A stretch of DNA of 30,000 bases, taken from contig NC_135565.1 of assembly GCF_964340395.1 (NCBI RefSeq), positions 9,194,242-9,224,241 on the forward strand, in the 5' to 3' direction. Within the stretch, counting starts at the first letter, position 1; each line of letters starts with the position of its first letter. The stretch comes from Glandiceps talaboti (taxonomy: Eukaryota > Hemichordata > Enteropneusta > Spengelidae). The notes beneath the pieces were generated by a model. The model was not told the origin of the DNA and did not search any database. It worked only from the letters and a program-made list of their open reading frames with translations. This document shows, one piece after another, positions 1-9,780 of the stretch. Both the position numbers and the translations under genes were made by a program.

Positions 1-1690
1 TTCCTAACAGTCAATCTCAACTTTTCACTTAGAATGAATTTCTGTCTTCCATACTGTTTCTTCAAAGGAAATTGATGACATTTTCTAATTTCAATAATCT
101 CGTAACCATTTCTTTTTCACTTCTGTTAAATAAACTGTACGTTTTAACTTTAAAAGTTACGATAAAATTATGAGAACCTTGAGGCTTCTGTTTTTATATG
201 AATTGTACAAAGGATTCTGGTGAACAGTGGCAATAAACGCACAAAATGTAACTTACTTTGACTATGTATGTGTGTTGAATTAGATAAGGTACATTGATGG
301 AGTAGAAGTGTGTAACTGTTTGAGTGAGTGATGTCACACCATTTAAAGTATGTTAGAAAAACAAAAAAAAACGGGTGATAATGTACATTGTGTACACCAT
401 ACCATTGATCTACCTGCTAGACCCCCTAGGCTACTCTGATTTAGATGCAAGTTGTGCTGGAATAGTACTGAGTAGTAAGTCATGAGGTTCAGCCCTATTA
501 GGCTTCTAAACCACCACTATGCGAGTGTTGGCACATAGCATGGCATGAAAGTCAGATCTTACAGACTCTGGCTGTGTCCAGCCACAGGTACTATCATCAC
601 CTTTCAATTTTATTCAGCAACTCTCCAAAGTGAAAATCTGAGGTCTGCAAGACTATGGCAGCAACACAACAAACTTAACGGGTAGATATTGATAATAAAC
701 ATTGACTCTCTGATGTTTGCCACTGGGGGCGCTGTCCCAGGATGACAGGTAAATTCCTCCAGTCTCTAAATCAGTCATTATAACAATGGAAACTTGACAC
801 CTGTAAGCAGCTATTTTATTCACGGCTAAAACAGTTGCCAGGCTCTTAAACATACAGTGGACAATTTTATTAATAAATGTCATATGTCCACACATATTTC
901 AGTAACAAGTTCACTCATACAAGTTCAGTTACGTTACTAAAACTAGTCACGACAAATCTCACATCAATAATTGTATGTTTTTAATCTTCAAAAGTCAATG
1001 TAGAAATTAAGCACAATCCCATCTACACTGTAAAAGGGACTTTCCATACCAGAAAGGTCAAGGGTCATAATTCATATCAAGAAAGGTCAAAGGTCACCAT
1101 TCATACCAGTGAATTTACAAACTACCTCTACACACACCAGAAAGAATGTTCATAGACTCCGTCTCCATAGTTACTCTTGGAAATTTCTACTCACAGTCAA
1201 CAAAGTTCTTGGCAACAAATCTCAAATTTCTGCCAACATGTTGTCAGGGGTATACAAATGTACCACATTAAATTCTACACAATAGACATCTAGATCTCAG
1301 CTGTTACTTTCAAGCACATTTCCAAGACGTGACAATAGCCGATTGAAGTACATTGCTGACGATACTGATACGGCATTGGTGAACATTTGGGATTCAGCTT
1401 CCAAGCAAATTTGTTGACTTTACAAACAACAAAGTCAGAAAGATACTATAAGAACCACTTTACTTTCTCTTGAATTTCAACTAATAAATGTTACTTTTCA
1501 TCGTGTACTTGTGGGTATCACCATTGTACTGACATCATAATTTCTCTAATCATGCCATAGAGGGCGTCCTTCACACAAAACCATTTCACTCAGATTCCAT
1601 AAACATATGTTTGTCAGGTCATAATAAACAAAACAAAATAACATGTTCACCCTAACTAACTTTTCTAGGTATTTTGAGTTTGTTTAAATT
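1..1690. other. Gene-free stretch downstream of METTL15
   Basis: I see no exon with coding character here on either strand. The longest open frames are short and resemble nothing I know. It may include part of a long METTL15 3' UTR, since that gene ends at 2255 on the minus strand. The only local structure I noted is a duplicated block near 1050-1110 carrying DR1 motifs, listed separately. Confidence 0.6.
1050..1110 (+). promoter_or_regulatory. Two DR1 nuclear-receptor-like sites in a 29-bp duplication
   Basis: AGGTCA-A-GGGTCA at 1055-1067 and AGGTCA-A-AGGTCA at 1084-1096 both match the DR1 arrangement (two half sites spaced by one base) bound by RXR, HNF4 or COUP-TF type receptors. The surrounding 29 bp is itself duplicated (AGAAAGGTCAA followed by GGTCA, then ATTCAT). 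Whether it is active is unknown, and chance occurrence is possible in 30 kb. Confidence 0.3.
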
Positions 1691-1699
1691 CATAACGGG

Positions 1700-2018
1700 A
1701 AATATTTATTTATTTATTTATTTTATTTATCGGATAAACAAAGGGAACAAGTCCTATTTATTATTTATTTATTTATTTATCGGATAACCAACGGGAGCTA
1801 GTCCCATTTATAGGGTCCTTTGGTTCAGTGTTCAGTGTAGGAGGATACCGGAGTACCCGGAGAAAACCTGCATTGTATGGTAAGGTCAAACTGAATGACA
1901 CTTTACTTACTTGCAATGTGGTAAATTTAAACAAACCCAGCCGACACTGGCCGAGCTGGTTCGAACCCTGACTGCAGAGGTAAGAGGTGTACGAGCTAAC
2001 CACTTGGCCACCGACACC
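1700..2018 (-). mobile_element. tRNA-derived SINE-like element
   Basis: Read on the minus strand, the element begins near 2018 with a tRNA-like head. An A-box-like TGGCCAAGTGGTTAGC lies at 1995-2010 and a B-box GGTTCGAACC at 1958-1967, the two RNA polymerase III promoter boxes. A central part contains TTCTCCGGGTACTCCGG, a string of the kind found in conserved central domains of metazoan SINEs. The 3' end is an (ATAA)n tail at about 1700-1770. The tail unit, including the TATCCGATAAATAAA part, occurs twice, so the end is duplicated. The element has the same orientation as METTL15 and starts 237 bp after its stop codon. Exact superfamily not determined. Confidence 0.7.
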
Positions 2019-2254
2019 AAAAGGGTGTCTGTCTAGTACAAAATAAACACTGAATGTACTTTCGTACACCAAAGTTGTCCTGTGTGTTTGTCTGGTCCAT
2101 GGACTCCGATTAGTTCCTTGGGAACTATTTCCATGGTCAGCACCAAAATCACTTTCTGCTACAGTCAAAGATTGTTTGTCCATTTTCTGGTGGAATAGAG
2201 TTCACGTCAATGCACATGTTGTCAAAGTACTCTTCTGACGCTTGTAGGATTTCA

Positions 2255-2882
2255 TTAATTGTCCCCACTGTCGACATCGTTATTAATTTTCACAGCAGTT
2301 CGTAACTTTGCGGATCGTGCACGTGGATTTCTAACTACATCTTCATCCGTCGGTATTAACACTTTCTTTCGTATTTGTCTCCATACTGTAGGTTCTTCCT
2401 CCTCATCCTCTCTCCCCATACCCAATCGTCGTTTATCTCTAAAAGTCATACTGTGTTTTTCGTTGTAATCGATTCCTCGTAGGAACCTCTTTGCGATTCT
2501 GTCTTCCAACGAGTGGAATGTTATAACAGCTAACTTTCCACCTGGTTTAATAAATTGTTCAGCCTGTTCCAAACCCATGGCAAGTTCATTCAGTTCATTA
2601 TTCACAAAAATTCGCAATGCTTGAAACGTCTTCGTCGCAGAATGCGCTGGTCGGCTGAGTTTATCCCTCCTTTTCTGTGCTTCGCGATGCGTAAACACAC
2701 AAGACACGATATGGGCTAGTTCCTTGGTTGTAGCTATTGGTTGAAAGGTTTCACGATACTGTACAATGGCTTTAGCTATCTTCCTAGCTTGCTTCTCTTC
2801 TCCATACATTTTCAGAATTTTAGAAATATCAATCTCACTGAGTGCATTGACAACATCAGCTGCAGTTGGTTGCTGTGGATTC
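2255..2882 (-). CDS. METTL15: METTL15 coding exon 4 (C-terminal half, stop codon)
   Basis: Acceptor GTAATCCAG ends at 2883. The exon starts at 2882 with the base completing R194 and runs [14 protein letters not shown] onward to the stop at 2257-2255. It holds the helical insertion domain, [33 protein letters not shown] and the basic ending [15 protein letters not shown] typical of the family. An acidic DEEEE stretch lies in the variable loop. Confidence 0.94.
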
Positions 2883-5800
2883 CTGGATTACAAAAAAACA
2901 AGACATCAATATGGTTGCTGGAAATTCATAAACTTTGAATACAGACTACCAAATCAACGCTATACTAGCATAAGTTGAAATAACTCAAAGGAATACAGAC
3001 ACTGCATCAGGGCTGTACTCCATTTATGGAAAAGTCAAGTCAGATTTCTGTCTTTAGTACACAAAGTCCTGTACTGATTACTGCTATCAACTGAAAGGAA
3101 AAGTCCAGTCAAACTTATTTCTGTCTTTCTTACACTTGTATTGATTACAGCTATCAACCTTAATTAAAAGTCCAGTCAGACATATTTCAACTTTTAGTAC
3201 ACTTGTATTGACTACTGCTATAAACTTATATAAGATTTTGAGTGATAGCACCCGGTAACTTATTCAACTTTGGAATCTTGTAAAAACAACCTTATGAATT
3301 TGACACGTGGTCTGCCAATTTGGGATGTCCTGCAGTGAAAACCCTCTAATACCTACAAATGTACCTGTTACCATCCATTCTCATATCCAGTAAACCATTC
3401 TTACTCAGTGAAAACCCTCTAATACCTACCTATTACCCTCCTTACTCAGTGTAAACCCTCTAATACCTACCTATTACCCTCCTTACTCAGTGTAAACCCT
3501 CTAATACCTACCTGTTACCCTCCTTACTCAGTGTAAACCCTCTAATACCTACCTGTTACCCTCCTTACTCAGTGTAAACCCTCTAATACCTACCTGTTAC
3601 CCTCCTTACTCAGTGTAAACCCTCTAATACCTACCTATTACCCTCCTTACTCAGTGTAAACCCTCTAATACCTACCTATTACCCTCCTTACTCAGTGTAA
3701 ACCCTCTAATACCTACCTGTTACCCTCCTTACTCAGTGTAAAACCTCTAATACCTACCTGTTACCCTCCTTACTCAGTGTAAACCCTCTAATACCTACCT
3801 GTTACCCTCCTTACTCTGTGTAAACCCTCTAATACCTACCTATTACCCTCCTTACTAAGTGTAAACCCTCTAATACCTACCTGTTACCCTCCTTACTCAG
3901 TGAAAACCCTCTAATACCTACCTGTTACCCTCCTTACTCAGTGTAAACCCTCTAATACCTACCTGTTACCCTCCTTACTCAGTGTAAACCCTCTAATACC
4001 TACCTGTTACCCTCCTTACTCAGTGTAAACCCTCTAATACCTACCTATTACCCTCCTTACTCAGTGTAAACCCTCTAATACCTACCTATTACCCTCCTTA
4101 CTCAGTGTAAACCCTCTAATACCTACCTGTTACCCTCCTTACTCAGTGTAAAACCTCTAATACCTACCTGTTACCCTCCTTACTCAGTGTAAACCCTCTA
4201 ATACCTACCTGTTACCCTCCTTACTCTGTGTAAACCCTCTAATACCTACCTATTACCCTCCTTACTAAGTGTAAACCCTCTAATACCTACCTGTTACCCT
4301 CCTTACTCAGTGAAAACCCTCTAATACCTACCTATTACCCTCCTTACTCTGTGTAAACCCTCTAATACCTACCTGTTACCCTCCTTACTCAGTGTAAACC
4401 CTCTAATACCTACCTGTTACCCTCCTTACTCAGTGTAAACCCTCTAATACCTACCTATTACCCTCCTTACTCTGTGTAAACCCTCTAATACCTACCTATT
4501 ACCCTCCTTACTCTGTGTAAACCCTCTAATACCTACCTATTACCCTCCTTACTAAGTGTAAACCCTCTAATACCTACCTATTACCCTCCTTACTCAGTGT
4601 AAACCCTCTAATACCTACCTGTTACCCTCCTTACTCAGTGTAAACCCTCTAATACCTACCTATTACCCTCCTTACTCTGTGTAAACCCTCTAATACCTAC
4701 CTATTACCCTCCTTACTCAGTGTAAACCCTCTAATACCTACCTGTTGCCATCCATTCTCATATCCAGAGTACCCTCCTTACTCAGTGAAAACCCTCTCTC
4801 TGCACAATCCATTTGCATTGATGAACAACCTGCATCTATTAGAACACCATCAATGGAATTATAACAGACATTACGAGACAAAAGTAGTTGTTGTAAATCA
4901 CTAAACTTTCCTTCCAGGGGTACCAGTCTGTCTCTGTTGAATAAAAAACACAATAATGATACACAGATTGCTACTGATAATTCATTTACCTGTTTATCAC
5001 CACTATAAAGCTTCCAACCCATTTATTGTCATTTTGATTTTATTACTATCACCATGGTTACACAAGTATTGTCAAAAATCAGTTGGTAATATTTAAAAAT
5101 TAGCTGGTAATATAGAGGAATGAGATTCATAAATCTGTCCAATCATGGAAATATACTGCTGGAGTTTTTGAATTCCGAAAAAAGCAGTCGGCAAAATACT
5201 GCAAACTCTCTGTTGTTTTTACCGGCTACTGCCCTTATGTACATCTACATCCCTGGTTGTCTATCTTTCATTATCTTAAATGGCTGGGAAACTCCGAAGA
5301 CTCCTGATATCCACAGGCTAAAAGAGTTACGCTAAATGATATTTTAATACATTTACTACAGCTGTAACAGTGTAAGCAATTATTAGGGATCACAATGGCC
5401 ATTTTTTAGCTAACTCAAATCCAACCTGTACAGTCGGGGTAGATTAGTCATGAATTGAGAGAGTGATTGAATTAGTGACCAGGTTTTAAAATGGCGATAT
5501 GGATATAGCATAAGTATTTTCAATTTATAAAATAATTTTATCATGGCTTCCTACTTATGGCAAATCCTTGATATAGCTAGTTTGATGACCTGAGATTGAA
5601 ACATGGCCTTTTAAGCAGTGTCTCAATCCAGTTAAAGGGCCACATTTCAATCCTGGGTCATCTCATTAGTATTATCTCAATACAGCTTCGATGGATCCTT
5701 CTGGACAAACTTGTTCTATATCTCTGCCAAACAACCAGTTTTCACAACTAGATTTGAATCCTAATCCAAAGTGGTCCATTAATGATGTAATTTGTAGCTA

Positions 5801-7108
5801 TCACTCATCATGATTTAAGTGGTTGAGTTGGATCTAAGATATATAACACATTAGACAAATCCACTTTGAATACTGCCCAAAAACAGTTTTATAACATAAG
5901 GGATGATCACACAGTGTTGCACAATGAACTTTGTTCCCCTAAACGAATATTCATAAGTGTGACATCACACCACTACTATAGATGCAATGCAAACACATGA
6001 TGGTAAACATATTACATTTGTTTACAAATAGAACCAGAAACCCAGCACTATACATCACATTAAAAGTAAATTTGCGAAAGTTTTTTCAAAAGTGAAAGTT
6101 TTCCAAATTTGGTTAGAAGTGCAAAAATCACATTCACAATGATAATCATCATATAGTGAAATTACAACTCACCCATAATGATCATTTGCTAGTTGGGTTG
6201 CTATGTCAACAGCCACTGGGTCTCTGTCCATGGCATACAATGTAGTATTACTACAAGCATCAAGTATTGCTTTACCGTGACCTCCAGCTCCAAAGGTCAT
6301 ATCCAAAAACACCTGTATGGATTGAAAATATCAGAAATAGTATGTTTTAATGAGATGCAATGAGCATTTAGCAATAAAGTCTTTCACACAATGTGCACCA
6401 AGAATAACAATTGCGAAGACTTACAGCTTGGGATAATAATCTTTACAGACCTAATATGGGTTTCGCGAACCAATGTCCATGATTGTGCAGAACGGCCTGC
6501 AAACCGTACTACCAAGGTCTTCAACACCCATATCCAAGGAGTAAAGGTTTTCTCATATGTAGTGGTACGGAAACATCATTTAAATCACACAACCAAATAA
6601 ATTGATAGTGAAACATTTGAAAGAAAAAAATCAAAACCGAATCACTGATAAAATGGGTATTGATGAGTGCACCACTAACCATATTTGGGCAAACTGTGCC
6701 CGGGCGAGATATGGAAAATTATTGCATGGGTTCGATGCATGTTATTTTGATTGAATTACGTAAAATGAGATATTGGTAAGTATTGTGATTTATATTACAA
6801 AAAATCAAGGCCAGTAAACAAGGCAAATTGAAAAAAATAAAAATTTGTACAAAACAAACCTGATTTTCACGTGGTGATAGAAATTCCAGAACTTCTTCCA
6901 ACATCACAGGAGTATGTAAAGTGTTGCCATGGAGATGAGATGTGACGTTTGAATCTTCATCACTTGGTGATGAATTTGTATAATTTGAAGTTAGCTTCCT
7001 AACACAGTAATGTGGTAAATTCCATGGCAATGGTTTCAGAAGCTTACCCTGGCTACATAACTTGATATTAGTCCGATAGAGCAACTGTAGAGTTCTGAGA
7101 CTTGCCAT
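2255..7108 (-). CDS. METTL15: METTL15, mitochondrial 12S rRNA N4-cytidine methyltransferase (4 coding exons)
   Basis: The exons 7108-6860, 6312-6173, 4933-4742 and 2882-2255 join in frame (1209 nt) into 402 residues, close to the length I recall for the human protein (407). The family (bacterial RsmH/MraW) uses S-adenosylmethionine to methylate N4 of a cytidine in small-subunit rRNA. METTL15 does this on mitochondrial 12S rRNA in the matrix. Residues 1-48 contain no acidic residue and several Arg/Lys, as expected of a mitochondrial targeting peptide. The start of the fold is [13 protein letters not shown] (about 65-77). The SAM-binding motif is [12 protein letters not shown] (85-96), followed by the acidic DRDP. 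The signature GCSSMQMD lies at 165-172 with ERGFSL and LDMRMDG after it. [16 protein letters not shown] (279-294) and FHSLEDR (316-322) complete the conserved C-terminal half. The gene is divergent from KIF18A, with start codons 2.3 kb apart. I see no broken residue. Identification is by recalled family motifs, not by a search. Confidence 0.94.
2990..3240. repeat. Imperfect direct repeats, roughly 60 bp unit
   Basis: Three to four diverged units in METTL15 intron 3 share AAAGTCCAGTCAGA, TTTCTGTCTTT and TACACTTGTATTGA blocks. No coding potential is visible. The boundaries are approximate. Confidence 0.5.
3334..3420 (-). repeat. Second, intact-looking copy of the METTL15 exon 3 end and donor
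   Basis: On the minus strand this segment reads [19 protein letters not shown] without a gap, then AACAG|GTAC at 3365/3364. It matches the end of exon 3 ([13 protein letters not shown]) including the part deleted from the 41-bp units. No acceptor is evident just upstream, so it is not an obvious alternative exon. It marks the far edge of the tandem array. Confidence 0.75.
3366..4741 (-). repeat. 41-bp minisatellite made of a splice donor plus exon edge (about 33 copies)
   Basis: The period is exactly 41 bp. On the minus strand each unit reads GGGTTTACACTGAGTAAGG, AGGGTAACAG, GTAGGTATTAGA. The first part is the coding text for GFSLSKEG of exon 3 and the second is the exon 3 donor, with about 24 exon bases between them deleted. 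Variants alternate between AACAG|GTAGGT and AATAG|GTAGGT. A higher-order repeat of ten units (410 bp) is visible: the rare variants AAAACC, CTCTGTG, CTAAGTG and CAGTGAAAA recur in the same order from about 3730 and again from about 4140. The array abuts the true donor at 4742. Confidence 0.95.
4742..4933 (-). CDS. METTL15: METTL15 coding exon 3 (catalytic-region motifs)
   Basis: Acceptor TCAACAG ends at 4934 and the donor AACAG|GTAGGT is at 4742/4741. It encodes residues 130-193 plus two bases, including [18 protein letters not shown] and TLDMRMDGN. The last part of this exon and its donor are the parent sequence of the 41-bp tandem array that fills the neighbouring intron. True coding stops at 4742, because reading on gives R and then TAG. 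Confidence 0.92.
4934..6172 (-). other. METTL15 intron 2
   Basis: Bounded by donor GTGAGT at 6172 and acceptor ACAG ending at 4934. Apart from the dispersed repeat at 5485-5790 I see no exon, RNA gene or long repeat in it. Confidence 0.7.
5485..5790. repeat. Dispersed repeat with an internal inverted repeat
   Basis: The stretch from about 5640 to 5770 (GGGTCATCTCATTAGT, then TCTGCCAAACAA, then AATCCTAATC) recurs with differences at 12970-13145 in a KIF18A intron. The stretch around 5497-5566 (TTTATAAAATAATTTTATCA, then CTTCCTAC) recurs at 14840-14920. Within it, GATGACCTGAGATTGAAACA at 5581 and its diverged reverse complement near 5636-5660 could form a stem with a loop of about 30 bases. 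It looks like a non-autonomous element; the family is unknown. Confidence 0.5.
6173..6312 (-). CDS. METTL15: METTL15 coding exon 2 (SAM-binding motif)
   Basis: Acceptor ATACAG precedes position 6312 and donor GTGAGT follows 6173. The exon encodes residues 84-129 plus two bases. It carries [13 protein letters not shown], the glycine-rich SAM loop, and the DRDP segment at the end of the next strand. It is too short to stand out as a long open frame and was found by reading between exons 1 and 3. Confidence 0.92.
6313..6859 (-). other. METTL15 intron 1
   Basis: 547 bp between donor GTTTGT and acceptor CATACAG. I see no repeat or second gene inside. Confidence 0.75.
6860..7108 (-). CDS. METTL15: METTL15 coding exon 1 (start codon, targeting peptide)
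   Basis: Encodes residues 1-83 in phase 0. The ATG is at 7108-7106. The exon ends GAAAATCAG before the donor GTTTGT (6859 downward). It contains the predicted mitochondrial presequence and the [13 protein letters not shown] motif that opens the RsmH fold. Confidence 0.92.
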
Positions 7109-7451
7109 ACTCTATGTGTATGCGATCACGACCAACACCGAGCTCGTATTTCCTGCTACTTTTGACTTTTGGTGAACTGTGCACAAGTTCTACTGGGGCA
7201 GTGGAGATATGCAACCCTGAAGGTAAATCCGTTGTATTCGATGTTTCAGTTAAATTATCGATCAGTGCGAGTACATTTCATTGTCTCATACGTATTGCGA
7301 ATTTCGTCGTATTTGTGAGATTATTTATTACAGAAATATCTATATATGGCTTACTTTATACGCTGAAAGCATGGCACACACTTCTAGAACTGAAGGTCAA
7401 AGGTTAAGAAAAATATTGATTGTGCGTTAACTATTTCCTCCTGGTCAAATA

Positions 7452-7463
7452 TACGCATGCGTA
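7452..7463. promoter_or_regulatory. NRF1-like palindrome TACGCATGCGTA
   Basis: A perfect 12-bp palindrome whose GCATGC core matches the NRF1 site (YGCGCATGCGCR), differing at the outer positions. NRF1 drives many nuclear genes for mitochondrial proteins, which would suit METTL15. Inference only. Confidence 0.3.
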
Positions 7464-7476
7464 AATTAGTATTCGA

Positions 7477-7521
7477 CCAATCATTGATTAGTTTACAAAA
7501 TTCAAACAGCGGTGATTTAAA
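7477..7521 (+). promoter_or_regulatory. CCAAT box followed by CHR-like elements
   Basis: CCAAT at 7477-7481 is followed about 30 bp later by AGCGGTGATTTAAA (7508-7521), which resembles the CDE/CHR pair (GGCGG then TTTGAA or TTTAAA) of mitotic genes. A TTTGAA on the minus strand lies at 7501-7506. This NF-Y plus CHR layout is the classic DREAM/MMB-controlled G2/M promoter pattern and suits a mitotic kinesin. Motifs are short and the CDE-to-CHR spacing is not exact. Confidence 0.35.
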
Positions 7522-7529
7522 TTCGTTAG

Positions 7530-7620
7530 CTGAATACACGCCTCCTGTGTTTGTGGTATTTTTTGTAAAGTTTTCTTCGGGCGAACATAGATTTAACCGG
7601 TCTTCAAGAACAGTAGCAAG
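7530..7620 (+). other. KIF18A: Likely non-coding first exon of KIF18A (5' UTR)
   Basis: The sequence ends AGTAGCAAG|GTGAGA at 7620/7621, a strong donor consensus, directly downstream of the CCAAT/CHR motifs. It can be joined to the acceptor TTGTTTTCAAG ending at 9391, ten bases before the start codon. No upstream in-frame ATG appears in the last part of this exon when joined. The 5' edge is a guess. An additional UTR exon at about 9273-9325 (between TTATAG and GAAG|GTAAAG) is also possible. Confidence 0.4.
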
Positions 7621-9391
7621 GTGAGAAACAACATTTAAAAACTTTTACTCAGGAATATTTTCCAGTTGCGTTAGAACGACGTTAATTTGTTTTTGTTTTT
7701 TAAATCAGAAGTGACGAGTGAGCACAGCTGAGTGAATGGAGAAAACTGCATGTATTGATAATGTGGATAACACGCTGTGAGTGTTCGATGTTGATAACGT
7801 CGCATATGAGTACATTCTTGTCTAACTTTTGTCGAAAATATCCTTACCAAGAAACAGTGCACTAATCGTACGAAGTGGTAACATTTCGATTAATTTAAGT
7901 GTCTGTTCATGACGTCGGAAATAAACATCTCAACGTTGGCCATGGTCGTTATAACTTGTCACTGTCAGCCTAGCACTACAGTCCTCGGTTCATTGCATTT
8001 TCAAATAAATAACAAAACAAGCACTGACGTTCATTTTACTTGTAATCACCGCCGATAAATTGTGAAATGCATAATTTGCTACCCTCATTTGTATGCAACT
8101 TTTCGGCCACAAGTCTATTTTTACGAGTATCGTAAGTCGTGATGGAGTTGATGTCAACAGTGGGGTGTTATCTTCCGTGTTGCCAGACTCGCTGGCGACC
8201 AAACTTGATGCGTTTCTCACCTATCGCGTGGGAAATGTCAACTTCTAGAGATTAAAACAAAAGGAAACAACTCGAAGGTGTTTTGAAAATGAATGATTAC
8301 TGTTATCCTGTTGCCACTAGTCTTTGAAATTTAGGCGACAGACACCGTGTCGTCGTTTGATATCCGTTCTCACGGTAACCTTCCTGCGTCTCCTATATTC
8401 TCTAGAGTAAGATAGCTTGGGTGCGAGACTTTAGGTTGTCTGCGGGTAAGAGAAGCATTGGATGGGTGAGATGCGTCCATATAAAACTGTTTTATCTTTA
8501 TTGCCACTTGTAAATTTTAATTGTTGAAACCCAGGTATACAGAGAGTAGCCCGACTTGTATCATATATCTGGTCGTAGTGTACGCAAGTCGTTGCACCAT
8601 AGAATTAGAAAGTGGATTGGAGCTTCTCCACTGTCTGGTTGCACTCCCAGTCATTCGAGCAACGGACCCAGACTCGCTTAATAGCAAGCAGAACTAGGTT
8701 TAAGGTGGCCTGCGGCAACTAAAGACTAAGTGTTTGATTTACGAAGTAAATGACCAAAAATGGTCAACAGCACAGAGGGTCAAATAAATTACAGAGGTTT
8801 TACCACATAGGAAGTTTTCATGTTTTGAGTGTTTTGAGAACTGAACTCTCAGTTCTGCCTAGGTCAAAGATCATCTCCAAAAGCTGAATGCTAAAAATTT
8901 AAACTGCTTATGCAGCATAACCTTTCTTTGTAATTCAGTTTCCAAGTAGACTGAAGTACAGTGTTCTGTTGTTATTGTGATCAAGACCTATTGGTGTACT
9001 AGTAGTTGAAAAAAAAAGTTATAAATAAATTAAAATTGTGTTGTGCACCAAAATGTCTGATTTAAAGCCAGTTTCCTTAGGTTTTCTTCAGGGATATGAT
9101 AAATCTATGACATTTATGCCTGTCAGAACATGAAGATCTGGTTGAGAGGCTGGATTTTTTCAAGTATGTTGGTGCTGTACATAGTTTTCAATCATTACCA
9201 TTTTACAAGTGTCTGAACCATGTGCCTCAGTGTTTTATTAACAAATGCTCTCCCTTCTTTTTGTGATTTATAGAAACCAAGCAAGTTTCTGTGGCAGGCT
9301 GTTCAGTCTTGATTACTACGAAGGTAAAGCCACATCTATTATAGATTGCTGTACTAGTCAAATTACTATCTGTCATTGGGTTGTTTTCAAG
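7621..9391 (+). other. Putative KIF18A 5' intron
   Basis: No coding exon is visible on either strand. A TATAAAA lies at 8480-8486 but has no supporting context. The region shows no minisatellite or recognisable transposon. Confidence 0.45.
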
Positions 9392-9401
9392 TGCACCCAC
9401 A

Positions 9402-9780
9402 ATGACAGTCAGAGCTGGTAACCAGGGACAACGTAGTCATAGTGTCTCTACCAGTGCCTCATCCACGGATGGCACAAATGGCAACGTCAAAGTCGTAGTC
9501 CGGGTGAGACCTGAAAATGAACATGAAATTGCCTCAAACTCCAAATCTGTAGTCAAAGTGTTAGATGAAAACATCCTGATCTTTGATCCCAATGAAGATT
9601 CCACACCTAGTTTCTTCCATGGAAAGAGGAGACCCGGTCGGGATTTGTTGAAGAGGAAGAACAAAGATATGAGATTTGCCTTTGATCAGGTGTTTGATGC
9701 AGATGTAAGTCAACAAGAAGTATACGAGAAAACCACTAAAAGTATTATAGATGGTGTACTCAATGGCTACAACTGTTCAG
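9402..9780 (+). CDS. KIF18A: KIF18A coding exon 1 (start, motor N-terminus)
   Basis: Residues 1-126 plus one base. The acceptor TTTTCAAG ends at 9391 and the donor is TTCAG|GTATGT at 9780/9781. It encodes a Ser/Thr-rich leader, then [12 protein letters not shown] (first motor strand), the long basic kinesin-8 loop 2 and FAFDQVFD. The ATG at 9402 is preferred because the upstream part of the frame lies in the acceptor region. Confidence 0.93.

Larger units (their letters stand above)
7109..7530. promoter_or_regulatory. Putative bidirectional METTL15 / KIF18A promoter
   Basis: This stretch lies between the METTL15 start codon (7108, minus) and the likely KIF18A 5' UTR exon (about 7530-7620, plus), so both genes should start from it. 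It contains no coding exon. Candidate sites are a CCAAT box (7477-7481), CHR-like motifs (7501-7521) and an NRF1-like palindrome (7452-7463), listed separately. No TATA box is obvious near the proposed starts. Transcription start sites cannot be fixed from sequence. Confidence 0.55.

Noticed and set aside
1958-2010. Possible functional tRNA gene
   Set aside because: A and B boxes are present, but the head continues into a SINE body and tail, and I could not fold a complete cloverleaf with an acceptor stem.
1773-2183. Minus-strand frame of 136 codons after METTL15
   Set aside because: Most of it runs through the SINE-like element, and it has no motif or conservation that I can recognise.
7102-7407. 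Plus-strand frame of about 100 codons across the promoter, with a hydrophobic stretch that could pass for a signal peptide
   Set aside because: It overlaps the METTL15 start region antisense, its annotated start is TTG, and no splice or family evidence supports it.
8480-8486. TATAAAA as KIF18A core promoter
   Set aside because: No downstream exon with a good donor fits it. The donor at 7620/7621 near the CCAAT/CHR sites is a better first exon.
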